Source of the DNA: Vanessa cardui
Lineage: Eukaryota; Arthropoda; Insecta; Lepidoptera; Nymphalidae
Assembly: GCF_905220365.1 (NCBI RefSeq)
Contig: NC_061132.1
Coordinates: forward strand, 682,001 to 746,000
DNA: 64,000 nucleotides
Reading direction: 5' to 3'
Each line of letters opens with the position of its first letter. The stretch's first letter is position 1. Positions 10,552 to 20,898 of this stretch are shown here, in pieces. A model generated the notes under the pieces. The model ran no database searches. It had not been told where the DNA came from and saw nothing but the letters and a program-made list of their open reading frames with translations. Position numbers and translations under genes: made by a program.

Positions 10552-10915
10552 AAATTAAGATATACTTTATTCAAGTAGGCTTTGACAAGCATTTTCGAAT
10601 CTTCGTTTAACAACTACATTAAGTGAAGATCTCACCGTTTCGGAATGTATATTATATCGAGAAGAACCGGCACGCAACTCAGTTATTACCCTTTTTCAAA
10701 ATTAAAAAATACAAAGTCGTGTTAAATAAAATTACGTTTGTATATAATACATCCTGCCTGGAAGTCTACAAGTATATACTCTGCTATTGCTTCTTTATCA
10801 AAGTTTTTTTTTATTATTTGAATTTGTGAATTGGCAAAGTTAAAAATATCTGCGGAATTTTATTATAGAAACGGATAACTTGCCCCAAGAAGGATTTATT
10901 GTCTTAACATTATTA
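10552..10915 (-). mobile_element. LINE-D 3' UTR fragment
   Basis: Minus-sense copy: ATACTTTATTCAAGTAGGC at the 3' terminus, the mutated block CCGTTTCGGAATG, CATCCTGCCTGGAAGTCTAC, then TTGCCCCAAGAAGGATTTAT next to the lost coding region. 5'-truncated. Confidence 0.8.
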
Positions 10916-11049
10916 CCGTATTTAAAGTTACAAATAAAGGTAATAAATCGCAAATTTTACGAACGAATAACAAAACTACAAACCAAGTCCCAAGTTATGT
11001 TTGACTAAAATACAATTTGCTTATGGTCACTAGCAGTAATGCTGTAACA

Positions 11050-11265
11050 CAGTCGTGATAAGGCCAAGTCTTATGTTGTTACGTCACGGCTGGACAAGCT
11101 GTGTCTCTTGTTGCGAACATCGGCGAACTCGAATGTCCTCTACTGTTCTGTGTCATCGGTAAAGCGCTGCACATCAAAGGATTTATCGCGACATGGTTCC
11201 TGCGGTCGGCTACACTTCGTGCGATGTATTTTTACAGTAAAGCGTCGCGTGGCGTGCACGTATAT
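11050..11265. other. GC-rich unique patch
   Basis: About 215 bp clearly richer in G+C than the flanks and unlike any repeat family in the window. It includes TTACGTCAC (CRE-like) at 11079-11087. An open frame covers 11108-11323 (plus) but its last third runs into LINE-D, so the frame itself is not convincing. It could be a conserved regulatory element or a degenerate exon. Confidence 0.35.
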
Positions 11266-11272
11266 TTTTAAG

Positions 11273-11475
11273 CATCAAATCAAAATAAACTATATTCAAG
11301 TAGGCTTTTACAAGCACTTTTGAATCGTCATTTAACAATTAAGTGAAGCTGCCACCGGTTTGGAAAGTAGATTCTACCGAGAAGAAACGACAAGAAAGTC
11401 AGTAGGTACTCTTTTTCAACATTTAAAAAATACAGTCATGTTAGTTAAATACAATTATATATGTATGTTCAGGCA
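11273..11475 (-). mobile_element. LINE-D 3' end fragment
   Basis: It begins ATCAAATCAAAATAAACT, the tandem 3' terminus read in reverse. It then carries TTCAAGTAGGCTTTTACAAG and the block CCACCGGTTTGGAAAGTAG, and breaks off in an ATGTATG stretch. Short, 5'-truncated. Confidence 0.85.
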
Positions 11476-11828
11476 TTCACATTTTCTGTTTTTTATATGT
11501 AAGGATTAATTCTTTTATGTATATTATTCAAATAATATTTCACTAGAATTCTCGCAACGTAAACTCCGGTTTTATTTAACGATGTATCTTGAGGACTCTT
11601 TCTCCGAAGGTGTGGTTGTAGCACAAGAGAACAATATTTTTACGTAACCAGTAGTGTGAAACGAATTTAAAAAAAGTTACAAGGTTTACATTTGCAGACG
11701 TTAAGTTAACTTTAAGATCATTGCACCCAATGAAGCAAAAAAACAATTGCTATCATTCCTGAATCCATTGGATTATCAGTAGTGACGCGATAACTTTAAT
11801 GTCATCTGGATATACATGTACATTTGGA

Positions 11829-11904
11829 GTAAGAAAAGGTTCGTCACCTTAAGATCTATTTTCGTGAGCACAGCATGAGCGATAATCTGCTTTACCGATC
11901 GAGA
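11829..11904. repeat. Duplicated unique block 1, copy 1, part a
   Basis: 76 bp that recurs at 36699-36774 with only about four mismatches (core GATAATCTGCTTTACCGATC). No third copy in the window. Part b follows at 12127-12187. It matches none of the recognised repeat families. Confidence 0.85.
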
Positions 11905-12126
11905 GTACATGACACTGACAGACATACTTTGACAATTCAAAAGAAGATATCGTATCTAATTTAAATTTGTAATGTCGTATTACGATATTCAGAAGATTTC
12001 ATTTTGATATAAAACTAGATGTCTTCTAAATATGTTACATTAATTTGAACCAAGCAATTATACTATTTAAGTTTAATTTTAGATGCAGTCGTCAGTTTAG
12101 TTCTTTAGTTACAAAAGGTACGAAGA

Positions 12127-12187
12127 GGTTAAAAATCGTTAAAGGAATTTGAAAACTGACAAAGGTTTTCTCACTCTGACTGTACAT
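12127..12187. repeat. Duplicated unique block 1, copy 1, part b
   Basis: Shares TTTGAAAACTGAC and ACTCTGACTGTACAT with 36828-36891, in the same order and orientation as part a. The spacer between a and b is about 220 bp here and about 55 bp in the other copy. Confidence 0.75.
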
Positions 12188-12472
12188 ATACAGTGTGACA
12201 TTACGTGACACACTCTACAGAGTGTTTCTTTGATCGCGTTATTTCTATGACGTTTTAACGGCATATTGAAACAAGAATCCATTCGATTACTCGAAGTGCT
12301 CTAAGTTCAAATGCTTTTGAGAACATTATAGAATCGGTTTAAACTATACAAATACAGCGAAGAAATATTTCGTATCCATCGTTATAAACACAAGCATTCT
12401 CCAGCTATGATAGTTACATACGAGTATATATAATATATAATAGAATTATGTATAGCAGTGAAATATATCGTG

Positions 12473-12900
12473 TCGATGTAGAAAATTCATTAGTTTTCTA
12501 TGTTGTCTTGGGTCTGGGTGTTTGTGGTACTCTTCTGATCTTTTTTTTACGGTATAGGTTGGAGGACGAGCATATGGGCCACCTGATGAAAAGTGGTCAC
12601 TATCAACCAAAGACAATGACGCTGTAAGAAATATTTACTATTCCTTACATTGTCAATGTGCCACCAACCTTGGAACTAAGATGTTACGTCCCTTGTGCAT
12701 GTAGTTACATTGGCTCACTCACCCTTCAAACCGGTAAGTATTGTTGTTTGGCGGTAGAATAACTGATGAGTGGGTGGTACCTACCCAGGCGGGCTTGCAC
12801 AAAGCCCTACCACCAAGTAAAGTTCTTCCAAGATCTTCCATAACACAAGTGCTTTAGCTTCTTACAATACCATCAGAGTAATATATGTGATTATCCAATA
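12473..12900 (+). mobile_element. SINE-C copy split by a REP-B insertion
   Basis: The left part (12473-12542) reads TTAGTTTTCTATGTTGTC to ACTCTTCTGATCTT. The right part (12832-12900) resumes GATCTTCCATAACACAAGTG and runs to the 3' end. The tRNA-like head is missing (5' truncation). The interruption is the minus-strand REP-B at 12541-12831. Confidence 0.8.
12541..12831 (-). mobile_element. REP-B copy inserted in SINE-C
   Basis: Near-complete: TTTTTTTTACGG (the A tail in reverse), GGACGAGCATATGGGCCACC, CCACCAACCTTGG, GTTGTTTGGCGGTAGAATAA and CACAAAGCCCTACCACCAAG. GATCTT at 12537-12542 and 12832-12837 is a candidate 6 bp target-site duplication. The A tail and target duplication favour retrotransposition. 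Confidence 0.85.
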
Positions 12901-12944
12901 TGCACAATGCACATACGAGAGTTTAGTGCACCCTTAAGGTGCAC

Positions 12945-13528
12945 CCCTAAATGTAACGCCAAAATTGCTTGTTGATGGTGTACTGGCGATTTGAAGAATC
13001 CTACTACTATTATAAAGGCGAAAGTTTGTATGTATGGATGTATGGATGTTTGTTACTCTTTCACGTAAAAACTACTGAATGGATTTGAATGAAACTTTAC
13101 CACAATATAGCTTATACATCAGAATAACACATATGCTACAATTTATGAGGTTTCTAATGTGAGGTCGTAAAAAAACACATTTTTTGTGCTTACATTGCAA
13201 ACGCTGACTGAATCCTACAAGATAGATCAAAACAATGTACTACAGTATTGTACAACTTAAAAAGGTCTACAAAAAAGTCCGTGATAGTATATGTTTATCT
13301 CTTAGGAATAACCCACAATAACCATTTTTTATCCTTTACTTTGTACGAGAAATAATGACTTATTTACGAAGCGATTTTAAGCGATTACTAGACTAGACGG
13401 GACGAACCTGAAGTCCACGCGAACGAAGTCGCGGGCAAAAGCTAGTGGTTAATATTTCTTAGTGCCATTGACTACGATTACCATCAAGTAGCCCATTTGC
13501 TCGTCCAACGTATATCATAAAAAAAATA
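12945..13528 (+). mobile_element. REP-B copy split by a Helitron-like element
   Basis: The left part ends TGGCGATTTGAAGAA at 12998. The right part starts TGGTTAATATTTCTTAGTGCC at 13446 and runs to the A tail near 13520-13528. Joining the two restores the uninterrupted REP-B order seen at 61500-61540. The 5' part is decayed. Confidence 0.8.
12999..13445 (+). mobile_element. Helitron-like element with defined ends, 447 bp
   Basis: TCCTACTACTATTATAAAGG at the 5' end and CTAG at 13442-13445. It lies between A (12998) and T (13446), as Helitrons require. Ten bases before CTAG is a hairpin with 5 bp stems (CGCGA/TCGCG, loop ACGAAG). No target duplication, as expected. No Rep/helicase coding: non-autonomous. 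The REP-B sequence on either side gives the empty site. Confidence 0.85.
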
Positions 13529-13624
13529 GAACGACCCCAAAATGATGAATATCTTATCGTATCGTATCGATCGTAATAACCTGTGTGGTGGCGAAAACAC
13601 ATCAGAATCAGAAATTCGGAATTA

Positions 13625-13720
13625 GCACCAATTTCAAAAGGAGGCGGTTAACAGTATGGTTCGTTGTCTCAGAACTCCGTTATTTATGAATCGATTTTTT
13701 TTTAAAACTCTCCATTTTAT
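13625..13720. mobile_element. REP-I fragment
   Basis: TTTCAAAAGGAGGCGGTTAAC followed by TCAGAACTCCGTTATTTATG and a T-rich end is a recognisable but short piece of the REP-I type. Boundaries uncertain. Confidence 0.4.
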
Positions 13721-14863
13721 TATAATTGCATTTGAAAAAAATATATATATTTATAAAACACATCTGTTATTTTTATAAATAATATGCAAGTAATGATCAT
13801 TTAAAACTGCATTCAAAATGTAATTTACAATAATGAAATCACTTTTAAAATATCATGTTACAATTTTGAGTTAAATTTAAAGCTACAACGGGAGCTGAAT
13901 TTACATGTTTTTTTTTTCATTCTTTGAATATTGCCTTTTGATGAGTAATTAAATTATTCTTTGAAATTTTACTTCACAGTTTAGTATGAACTATGCAACA
14001 AAATTATTACAGTGAGAAATGAAGGAGGCTTCGACATTATAAATATTTATTTATATATTGTGGTATTCTTAAATAATGCGGCTAATAAATTCGTGGTACG
14101 ATACAAACAGCGCACACTAGAGTGTAAATTATGGAAGACAATTCAACGCATCCTTTCAACGTGCCATTATCTCATTGTTGTGTCCATTTGTGAGAACTGT
14201 TCCCACTTATTTCATATTTATATATGTATATATGCTTGTAAAAGTATCACGAGTTTTACTTTGGTATATGACAGGTTATATACACATATGTACACGAGCA
14301 CACAGGCAAGTTAAATTGTTAAATATCAACACAATCGAACATTGTGTTTTGTTGAATTATTTGTGTGGCTATGTACTTATGTTAATGTCATATTTATTTA
14401 CGTAATAACCATTGTTGTTACGCAATAACAAATGTTACCATTCCCGAAATCTAAGATGCACCGCCAAACATTGTAACTAAGGTTAAGACGAACATTATAT
14501 GGCATACGGGCTCACTTAGCTTTCAAAGTGATATAATGCAATACAATAATATCTATGTATGTATATAGGTATTTGGTTCCGATTATTTATATATACAGCG
14601 CTTTTATTGTCAATAGCGTATATCATATCATTTTAATGCGCAAAGCATCACAACCTCAATCAGCACTGATAAAATTTATTAAAGTAATAAATTTCAATCT
14701 ACAAAACAGTTATTAATTATAAATCTCGCGTTAAATGAAAGTATGACATTAACATTGAGTAATCTATTTTTTTAAAAGCAAGCTGTTGTAATAGTAACAA
14801 AAACATAGTGAGGAATCATGCATCCGTCTATTTTTAATGAAATCCATAAAATTTTAACAACAT
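13721..14863. other. AT-rich stretch, no gene seen
   Basis: Two overlapping open frames of 100 and 76 codons (14012-14314 and 14175-14405, plus) are low-complexity, hydrophobic and Tyr/Ile/Cys-rich, as expected for random AT-rich DNA. No repeat family is recognised. Confidence 0.4.
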
Positions 14864-14908
14864 GGAAAGGTGACCTTAGCCCAGCTTGAGATATTTACAG
14901 ACTGCTAC
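14864..14908 (+). mobile_element. SINE-A 3' fragment
   Basis: GGTGACCTTAGCCCAGCTTG and ATATTTACAGACTGCTACT match the last ~45 bp of SINE-A. The remainder is absent or too decayed to follow. Confidence 0.5.
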
Positions 14909-14982
14909 TTGCTTGCTAGCCTTAATTACGTTTAATATTATCTGATCTGTTGTCTAAAACTAGTTAACCGATTAAAGTTTCC

Positions 14983-15217
14983 TTTTTTTCCACCTTATGG
15001 TAAGTGGTCACCATCACCCATAGACAATGACGCTGTGAGAAATATTAACTATTCCTTACATCGTCAATGTGCCACTAACCTTGGGAACGAAGATGTTTTG
15101 TCTTTTGTGCCTGTAGTTACACTGACACAACAATACTGAGTACTGTTATTTTGCGGTAGAATAACTGATGAGTAGGTGATACCTACCCAGACGGGATTAC
15201 ACAAAGCCCTACCACCT
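14983..15217 (-). mobile_element. REP-B copy with internal deletion
   Basis: CACCTTATGGTAAGTGGTCAC to CACAAAGCCCTACCACC in the REP-B order. The segment between GTTACACTGAC and ACACAACAATACTGAG is missing about 25 bp. Confidence 0.85.
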
Positions 15218-15656
15218 TCCTTCTTTTTTAGTTAAAATTTTACTTTATAAATCTCTTTGTCTTAAAATGAATAAATACATTTAAAAGCACTAACAAGAGT
15301 CAATTACTTTCATATTATTTACATTCTGAACTAGCTACTCGGCATGTATGGCCCCTTGAAATTTTTCATAAGCAAATATCCGATCCGACTCGCGTGTAGC
15401 TTATTGTACGTTGATGTTGGTATCCAGGAATCTTCAAACTAGTTTCGACAACAAATATACATACCAAGTTCTAAGTTTTAACTCAATCAACGAAGATTTC
15501 GAAACGCAAACAGAGAAACGTTCATGTATTCTCGTTATGTTTATATAGTAAATAAATGTAGAGACCAATTTTATTTCTTTATATGTATAGGTATTCACGG
15601 AACTGAGGAAAAAATTCTTAAAAAAAAAACTAGTGGAATAACATTTTTATGTCATA

Positions 15657-15826
15657 CTAGTTGTCATAGTAGTGTGTTTGTTTCAGGGTGTCGGTTGTCA
15701 AGTGTTAGGCAAAAAGTATCCTATGTTTGCTTCACACCAAATTTCATCAAATTCGGTTCATTGGTTTGGTCGTGAAAGAGCGACAAACAGACATACAGAA
15801 TTACTGTCACATTTATAATATTAGAA
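15657..15826 (-). mobile_element. Helitron-like element (HEL), minus
   Basis: It starts CTAGTTGTC after an A on the plus strand (the 3' end in reverse). It contains AATTTCATCAAATTCGGTTC and the inverted CTCTGTCTGTC-type block (CGACAAACAGACATACAG), and ends TTATAATATTAG. The 5' terminus has decayed. Confidence 0.65.
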
Positions 15827-15837
15827 TAAATTATTTT

Positions 15838-16110
15838 TTAAGCGACTTCAAAAAAGGGAGTGTTCTCAATTCGACCGGTATATTTTTTTTATGTTTGTTC
15901 GCCGATTAATTCGCCATTTATGATTTTGACGATTTTTTTTTTAGTTAGAAAGAAGATACTCCTGGAATGGTACCATGATGAGGATATCAGATTCTGATGA
16001 TGTGATCCTAGAAGAATCGAGGGGAACGAGGGGATCGAGTCGGACGATTTTGAGTGAAAAACAAAATGTAGAAATATTAACATACGATCGGCCAAATTTC
16101 AATAATACGT
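15838..16110 (+). mobile_element. REP-I copy
   Basis: Starts AGCGACTTCAAAAAAGGGAG, with T-runs, then GAATGGTACCATGATGAGG and GATTCTGATGATGTGATCC, an arrangement I recognise from dispersed lepidopteran repeats. A 106-codon open frame (15975-16295) runs across it and into REP-B sequence, so I treat it as a repeat shadow. Confidence 0.55.
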
Positions 16111-16221
16111 GTTTAAATCAAATTATTTCATTACTTTTAGGTATCACTTTGAAGTCGGTGTTATTTTTAAAAAAAAATATTTTATCTTTAGTAATTCCGC
16201 CCAACCGAGTAATTCACTTCG

Positions 16222-16310
16222 AGTTAATCGGTGGTAAGGCTTTGTGCAAGCCCGACTGGGTATGTGCTAACCACCCATCAAATGTTCCAGTTTGAAGAGA
16301 GTGTGTCTTA
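16222..16310 (+). mobile_element. REP-B 5' fragment
   Basis: TCGGTGGTAAGGCTTTGTGC then AAGCCCGACTGGGTATG and CCACCCATCA are the first 60 bp of REP-B. The 3' part is missing. Confidence 0.7.
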
Positions 16311-16783
16311 ACTCCCTAGGTTTATATTACGTAAGATAATCTTAATATTTCTAAACACCTAGATCAGTTGAGTCATTTTTACTAAACAAAAAAGTCGGAC
16401 ACAAAGTAGTAGAGAATGGCTCAGAAGAGTTTAGTTTAATTTTATATGTAATATAAGCTATGGTTATATCAAAGAGTTGATATCTTTGATCTTTCTCCTG
16501 GCAATCGCTAATTGAACGTCTGTGTTCTTATTAAATCTCGAAAAATGTATTGATTACCAAACGTTATACAATGGAAGCTCTTTTAAAAACATCTGCACTA
16601 ATTAACCGTTCCACTGGGTCACGTATCAATTATGCCTAGTGTGTAGGGCCGACTTATCATTCTATTGCCACAGAGTAATGATTGCATCACGGTATACGTA
16701 TAAGTAATGAAACTGTAATTACAGCAGAGGTCTAGTACTCTAGAGAACGTGCGGGCGGTCTGCTATATAAAAACTGGTCATTA

Positions 16784-17270
16784 CGAGTGATGAAGCCCAA
16801 AGGTTAGGACTCGTGGATTCTAATCGTAGATCCAACTATTAAGTTTTTGTGTACTTAATTGAGTCGAGATGGCCCAGTGATTAGAACGCGTGCATCTTAA
16901 CCGATGATTGCAGGTTCAAACCCAGGCAAACACCGCAGTTTCATGTGTTTAATTTGTCTTTATAATTCATTTCATGCTCTGCGGTGAAGGAAAACATCGT
17001 GAGGAAACCTGCATGTGGCAAATTTCATAGAAATTCTGCCACATGTGTATTCCACCAACCCGCATTGGAACAGCGTGGTGGAATATGTTCCAAACCTTCT
17101 CCTCAAAGGGAGAGGAGGCCTTTAGCCCAGCTGTGGGAATTTACAGGCTGTTGTTGTTGTTGTTGTTGTCAAGATGCATTCGTGCCACGAATTTGTGGGA
17201 TGAAAATTTGTCACATGTGTCCACCAACTCACAGTAAAACAGTGTGATGGAATAAATTACAAACTGCCAG
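16784..17270 (+). mobile_element. Old SINE-A interrupted by a younger SINE-A
   Basis: The outer copy is visible as GAAGCCCAAAGGTTAGGACTC to TGTGTACTTAATT (16784-16860) on the left. On the right it resumes with TTTGTCACATGTGTCCACC to GGAATAAATTACAAACTG (17170-17270). It is strongly decayed and lacks the segment between. The inner copy has the same orientation. Confidence 0.65.
16861..17169 (+). mobile_element. Full-length SINE-A, inner copy
   Basis: Almost identical to 7409-7708: GAGTCGAGATGGCCCAGTG, B box AGGTTCAAACCCAGG, TATTCCACCAACCCGC, CTCAAAGGGAGAGGAGGCC and a (TTG)n tail of about six units. The close match suggests recent activity. No exact target duplication was identified because the flanks are old SINE-A sequence. 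Confidence 0.9.
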
Positions 17271-17930
17271 CCGTTTATTTAAAAGATTTAATAAACTCCT
17301 CGAATCTTGATTTGTATTCTAATTTCTCTCCTTAGAGGCATTCGCTCTGGTGTTATTTTATTAATTATTTTTTACAATGCATGCTCTCTCCGTTAATGAG
17401 AAATAATTTCTGCTTGTTCAAATACACTCATTGGAAATCGAAATAACAAGTCAAGCTCTTGTTCGTAATAGACGAGCTATGTAGTCTGATAAAAATCAAC
17501 TTCATTAAAGCATAGCACATTCTCATAATAAATATTTTGTATTTAAATAACATTTTTATGTAGGATAATAAATTAAATGAAATTTGCCACTGGTTTTTGG
17601 ACAATTCTGGTTCTGACCTAAGCAAGAACACATTTAATTTTGAGGCGCTTAATTTTATGTTTTCATTGATGGAGGATACATTATGAGGACTCTCTTATTC
17701 TTGACTGAAGATCTGCTGCATTTGTATGAATCCGTATTGAAGCAGTATGATTACATAAGCCTCGAGCTTACTACTCGGAAACAAGAGAAATTAGTTCATT
17801 AAAAAACAATGTAGCTAAGCTATGCTATGTAATACAATAAAAATAATTATAAAACGATATAGTGGTGTCCTACATCCATGGGCCAACAGTCCAACATGAG
17901 CTTAATGTTATCCTGAGTTAACAGTTAACT
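17271..17930. other. AT-rich stretch, no feature recognised
   Basis: No repeat family or plausible exon seen. The 67-codon minus-strand frame at 17428-17631 has no recognisable features. Confidence 0.4.
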
Positions 17931-18305
17931 ACTCAAACTCAAATAACTTTATCCAATATAGAAGTATTACACTTTCTTATTTATGGTAAATTGAAACACT
18001 ACCACCGGTTCGGAAAAGAAAACACACTGACCTGAGAAGAACCGGCGAAAGAAACTCAGCGGGTTTTTTTGTCTCCTATGTATTGTATATGTATATATAT
18101 ATACACAATTTAATATCAATAGAAATTGCCAGGAGACGATCGTTTCATTTCCAAGTTACTAGCGATCATAAACTCATTAATTTTATAATAAACTTTTGTA
18201 CACAAGCATTCCTTAATATTTTTTTTAAAATACTGTAAAGTAAGACCAATTTTAAATACCAAGAATACATTGGCTATCTTGACAAGCATGATAATTAAGC
18301 TACAT
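17931..18305 (-). mobile_element. LINE-D2 3' end (relative of LINE-D)
   Basis: Minus-sense. ACTACCACCGGTTCGGAAAAG is followed by CCTGAGAAGAACCGGCGAAAG and CTCAGCGGGTTTTTTTGTC. This resembles the LINE-D 3' block but has a distinct body (GCCAGGAGACGATCGTTTC, TGACAAGCATGATAATTAAG). A second decayed copy lies at 21690-21830 and a fragment at 49465-49545. Confidence 0.65.
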
Positions 18306-18324
18306 GTCATTCAAACGGAGAATT

Positions 18325-18500
18325 AAGCAGGTGGTCTGGTCACCATTGCCTACATATATGTATTGATACAGATAACCAAGGTACCACCAACCTTGGGAAC
18401 TAAGATATTACGTATGTCTTTATTTACCCAGGACTACTTTCAGACAGAATATTTTACTTGGAGTTAAAGCTATGTGCAAGTCGGTCTTGTTAGATAATAA
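18325..18500 (-). mobile_element. REP-B copy, decayed
   Basis: CAGGTGGTCTGGTCACCATTG, CCACCAACCTTGGGAACTAAG and GGAGTTAAAGCTATGTGCAAG appear in REP-B order with heavy damage between them. Confidence 0.6.
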
Positions 18501-18503
18501 CTA

Positions 18504-18696
18504 CTAGTCATCAACCGTGGTTTTGCTCGCGTTTTAGGGCTTTGGTTGTAATGCTTTAGACAAAAAGTAGCCTGTGTCCTTATTTGGAGTTCAAATTGGC
18601 TTCATACCAAATTTCATCAAATTCGGTTCAGTGTTTTGCTAATGAAAGAGGGACAGACAGACAGAGTTATTTTCACATTAATAATATTAGTGTGGA
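18504..18696 (-). mobile_element. Helitron-like element (HEL), complete ends, 193 bp
   Basis: Read on the minus strand it begins TCCACACTAATATTATTAA and ends CTAG, with A before and T after (T at 18697 and A at 18503 on the plus strand). Near the 3' end the plus strand reads TTGCTCGCGTTTTAGGG, the family 3' motif in reverse. The block AATTTCATCAAATTCGGTTC is intact. Shortest HEL copy with both ends. Confidence 0.8.
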
Positions 18697-19118
18697 TTAT
18701 GCAAATAATAATTCCATAATACTGATTTATAATTTTTATTTGATTCGATTTGATAGCAATCAGCAAAAAATATTTGATGGCAACATTCGTTATGTTTAAC
18801 CGTAATAGCACCACAGATAGTCCATTTGTTAGTCTGCCAACAGACTTATTTACAAACTTTTCATTGATCACTAAATTTAACTCACATTTTTAGAAAACAA
18901 ATTTAGATTTTGCAGTTAATTTTTTTATAATGTTTATATCGTATAATGGAACTTGCTTAGTTAAAATAGCTCGGTGAGCTCTTTAAGGATCGAGTCTACG
19001 TCATCTTGGAGTACCAGGGGAATATAATCTAAGAGAAATTCGATATTATTGTCTACCTCCTATTATCTTCTTAGTCCCTTGTGGCTCATAAGACCACAGT
19101 TCGTTATATAAACATTTT

Positions 19119-19143
19119 TATTTTATTATTATATAATAAAATA
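19119..19143. repeat. AT-only perfect hairpin
   Basis: TATTTTATTAT and its exact reverse complement ATAATAAAATA are separated by 3 bases. Likely a chance product of low-complexity AT sequence. Confidence 0.8.
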
Positions 19144-19353
19144 ATAAATATTGTAATTATACAAGCATGCTCTTCTTAAAATCCAAAAATCCTTTAATAA
19201 TCTGTCACAATGATTTTATATCTACGTTTATCATTAAATATGTATAAAATTTCATTGATTTTGTTAAAATATAATTAGCCTAATGAAATTAAAACTACCT
19301 TAATATTTAAAAAAGTTACTCTTTTTCAAGTTCAAGTTTATTCTAGTCGTAGT

Positions 19354-19375
19354 GTTGCTACGCTTTCGTAGCAAC
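19354..19375. repeat. Perfect 9 bp hairpin GTTGCTACG
   Basis: GTTGCTACG, loop CTTT, CGTAGCAAC. G+C-rich for this region. A similar GCTACG-type hairpin is at 26048-26070. Confidence 0.85.
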
Positions 19376-19830
19376 GTCTACACGCGAAGATTAATGATTG
19401 ATATTCGGTTTTTAAATTCTTATTGAAATATGTTTTTAATATTAACACACAATCTCGTCAAATCAAAACTGTTTATATAAAAAAAGAAAGTATTTTCGTG
19501 TTTTTACTTTCTATTTCATTAATTTCCTCTGATATTTGACTTATTCTGTACAATTTGTATTTCAAATATGAAGAAGAAGAAGATAAGAAAAGTTTCTAAA
19601 ATATTTCATGATAAAATAAAAAGATGGACGCTTTTTTTTCCTTCAAGGCGCAGAACCCATTGTTATCGCCGCCGTCATTTCATGCGGATATACCAGGCTA
19701 TCATAAATGTTACAGAGTTCGCTTTTTATCTCAACGAGGGAGAAAAGGTTCATACATTTTAACGAATATTTTTTCCAGTACATTCAAAAGATGAATTACT
19801 TAAATTATTTTTATTCCTAATTCTTAAAGT

Positions 19831-19878
19831 AATAAGGTATGTGCATTAAGGGTGCAATAAGGTATGTGCATTAAGGGT
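19831..19878 (+). repeat. Two-unit tandem repeat, 25 bp period
   Basis: AATAAGGTATGTGCATTAAG plus GGT is repeated exactly after a 25 bp step. It immediately precedes the decayed RT remnant. Confidence 0.9.
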
Positions 19879-19900
19879 TAGGATAAATTAAACCCGCGGA

Positions 19901-20898
19901 TACATCTATGTTGTATCTTATGATTTTACTAAAGCATTTGATTATGTGAAACACGAAAATGTTTTTATATATTTAGGTAAAACATTACGATATTAAAGGT
20001 AAAACTCTTTATATTATTGTTTTATACTTAAATTATAGTGTTAAATGAGTTTTCATTGCTGAATTTTTTTTTAATTATGAGTGTTTCACAAGGATCAATT
20101 TTAGGACTCTTTTTATTTTTCATATAAATAAATGATCTTTCCATTTATGTTAAAGCTCTACAATTAATTGATAGTGTTTGAAGTGGACACAAAATAATAA
20201 TTATATATATATCACACATCACGAATGAAATAAAAAATATCATTCCACTTTTAAATTAATTAAAATTACAAAAAAAAATGCTTTATTTTGTCATAGAGAT
20301 TATTTTAATTTTGAATTTAATAATAATTTTAACTTATATATAAATTACAAGATAAGTACTTTTAGCCTACCATTATAAACATTGTTAACTTGTTATTAGT
20401 AAACAATGTATCTTCCTCTTTCGAATGTTAACTGAAAGGACAAATACTACACTACTACAGCTTTAAAGAAACATTTATAAATAAATAAATAATACATAAA
20501 TAAATATTGGACATCACATACATTTTTCTGATCAAAATGTAAATCACTTCTGTTATGGAAAATCATAAGTATCGACGGTACCACCCAGACCCCAAGACAA
20601 CATAGAAAACTAGTGAACTTTTTCTACACCAACTCGGCCGGCAATCGAATCCGGGACCTCGGAGTGGCGTATGAAAACCGGTGTACACACTACCGACTCT
20701 TTGGAAGTCGTTTTATAGGTATGGATGTTATCTATATATACCTGATGTTATAAAGACTTTAGGTATCACTTTCGATTCGGAACTTCAATGGAATACTCAA
20801 TTGTTTGTCCCAAATAGGAAGACTCAACTCTGCTGAACACGCTATTAGGAAAGTTCGAGAACGAAGTGATATTAATACCATTCGATTAGTATAATTTA
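19901..20898 (+). pseudogene. Decayed LINE reverse transcriptase (LINE-D type)
   Basis: Broken frames show the RT landmarks in order. YDFTKAFDYVKHENVF (from 19919) is the block holding the first catalytic Asp. VSQGSILGLFLFFI followed by a stop then INDL (from 20083) is the next block. LGITFDSELQW (from 20759) comes later in the palm/thumb region. Stops and frameshifts are many; the YADD-type box is not recognisable (VEVDT-like remains). A SINE-C interrupts it at 20477-20713 and a HEL truncates it at 20899. This part of the enzyme would precede the C-terminal piece at 29246-29473. Confidence 0.75.
20477..20713 (-). mobile_element. SINE-C inserted in RT remnant
   Basis: The minus-strand copy has an A+T tail (AAATAAATAAAT then AATATTGGACATCAC) on the left. 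The head with CACACTACCGACTCTTTGG is on the right, and the B box reads GCAATCGAATCCGGGACC. Moderately diverged. Confidence 0.8.

Noticed and set aside
15975..16295. 106-codon plus-strand open frame
   Set aside because: It runs across REP-I sequence and into the REP-B fragment at 16222; it is a repeat shadow.
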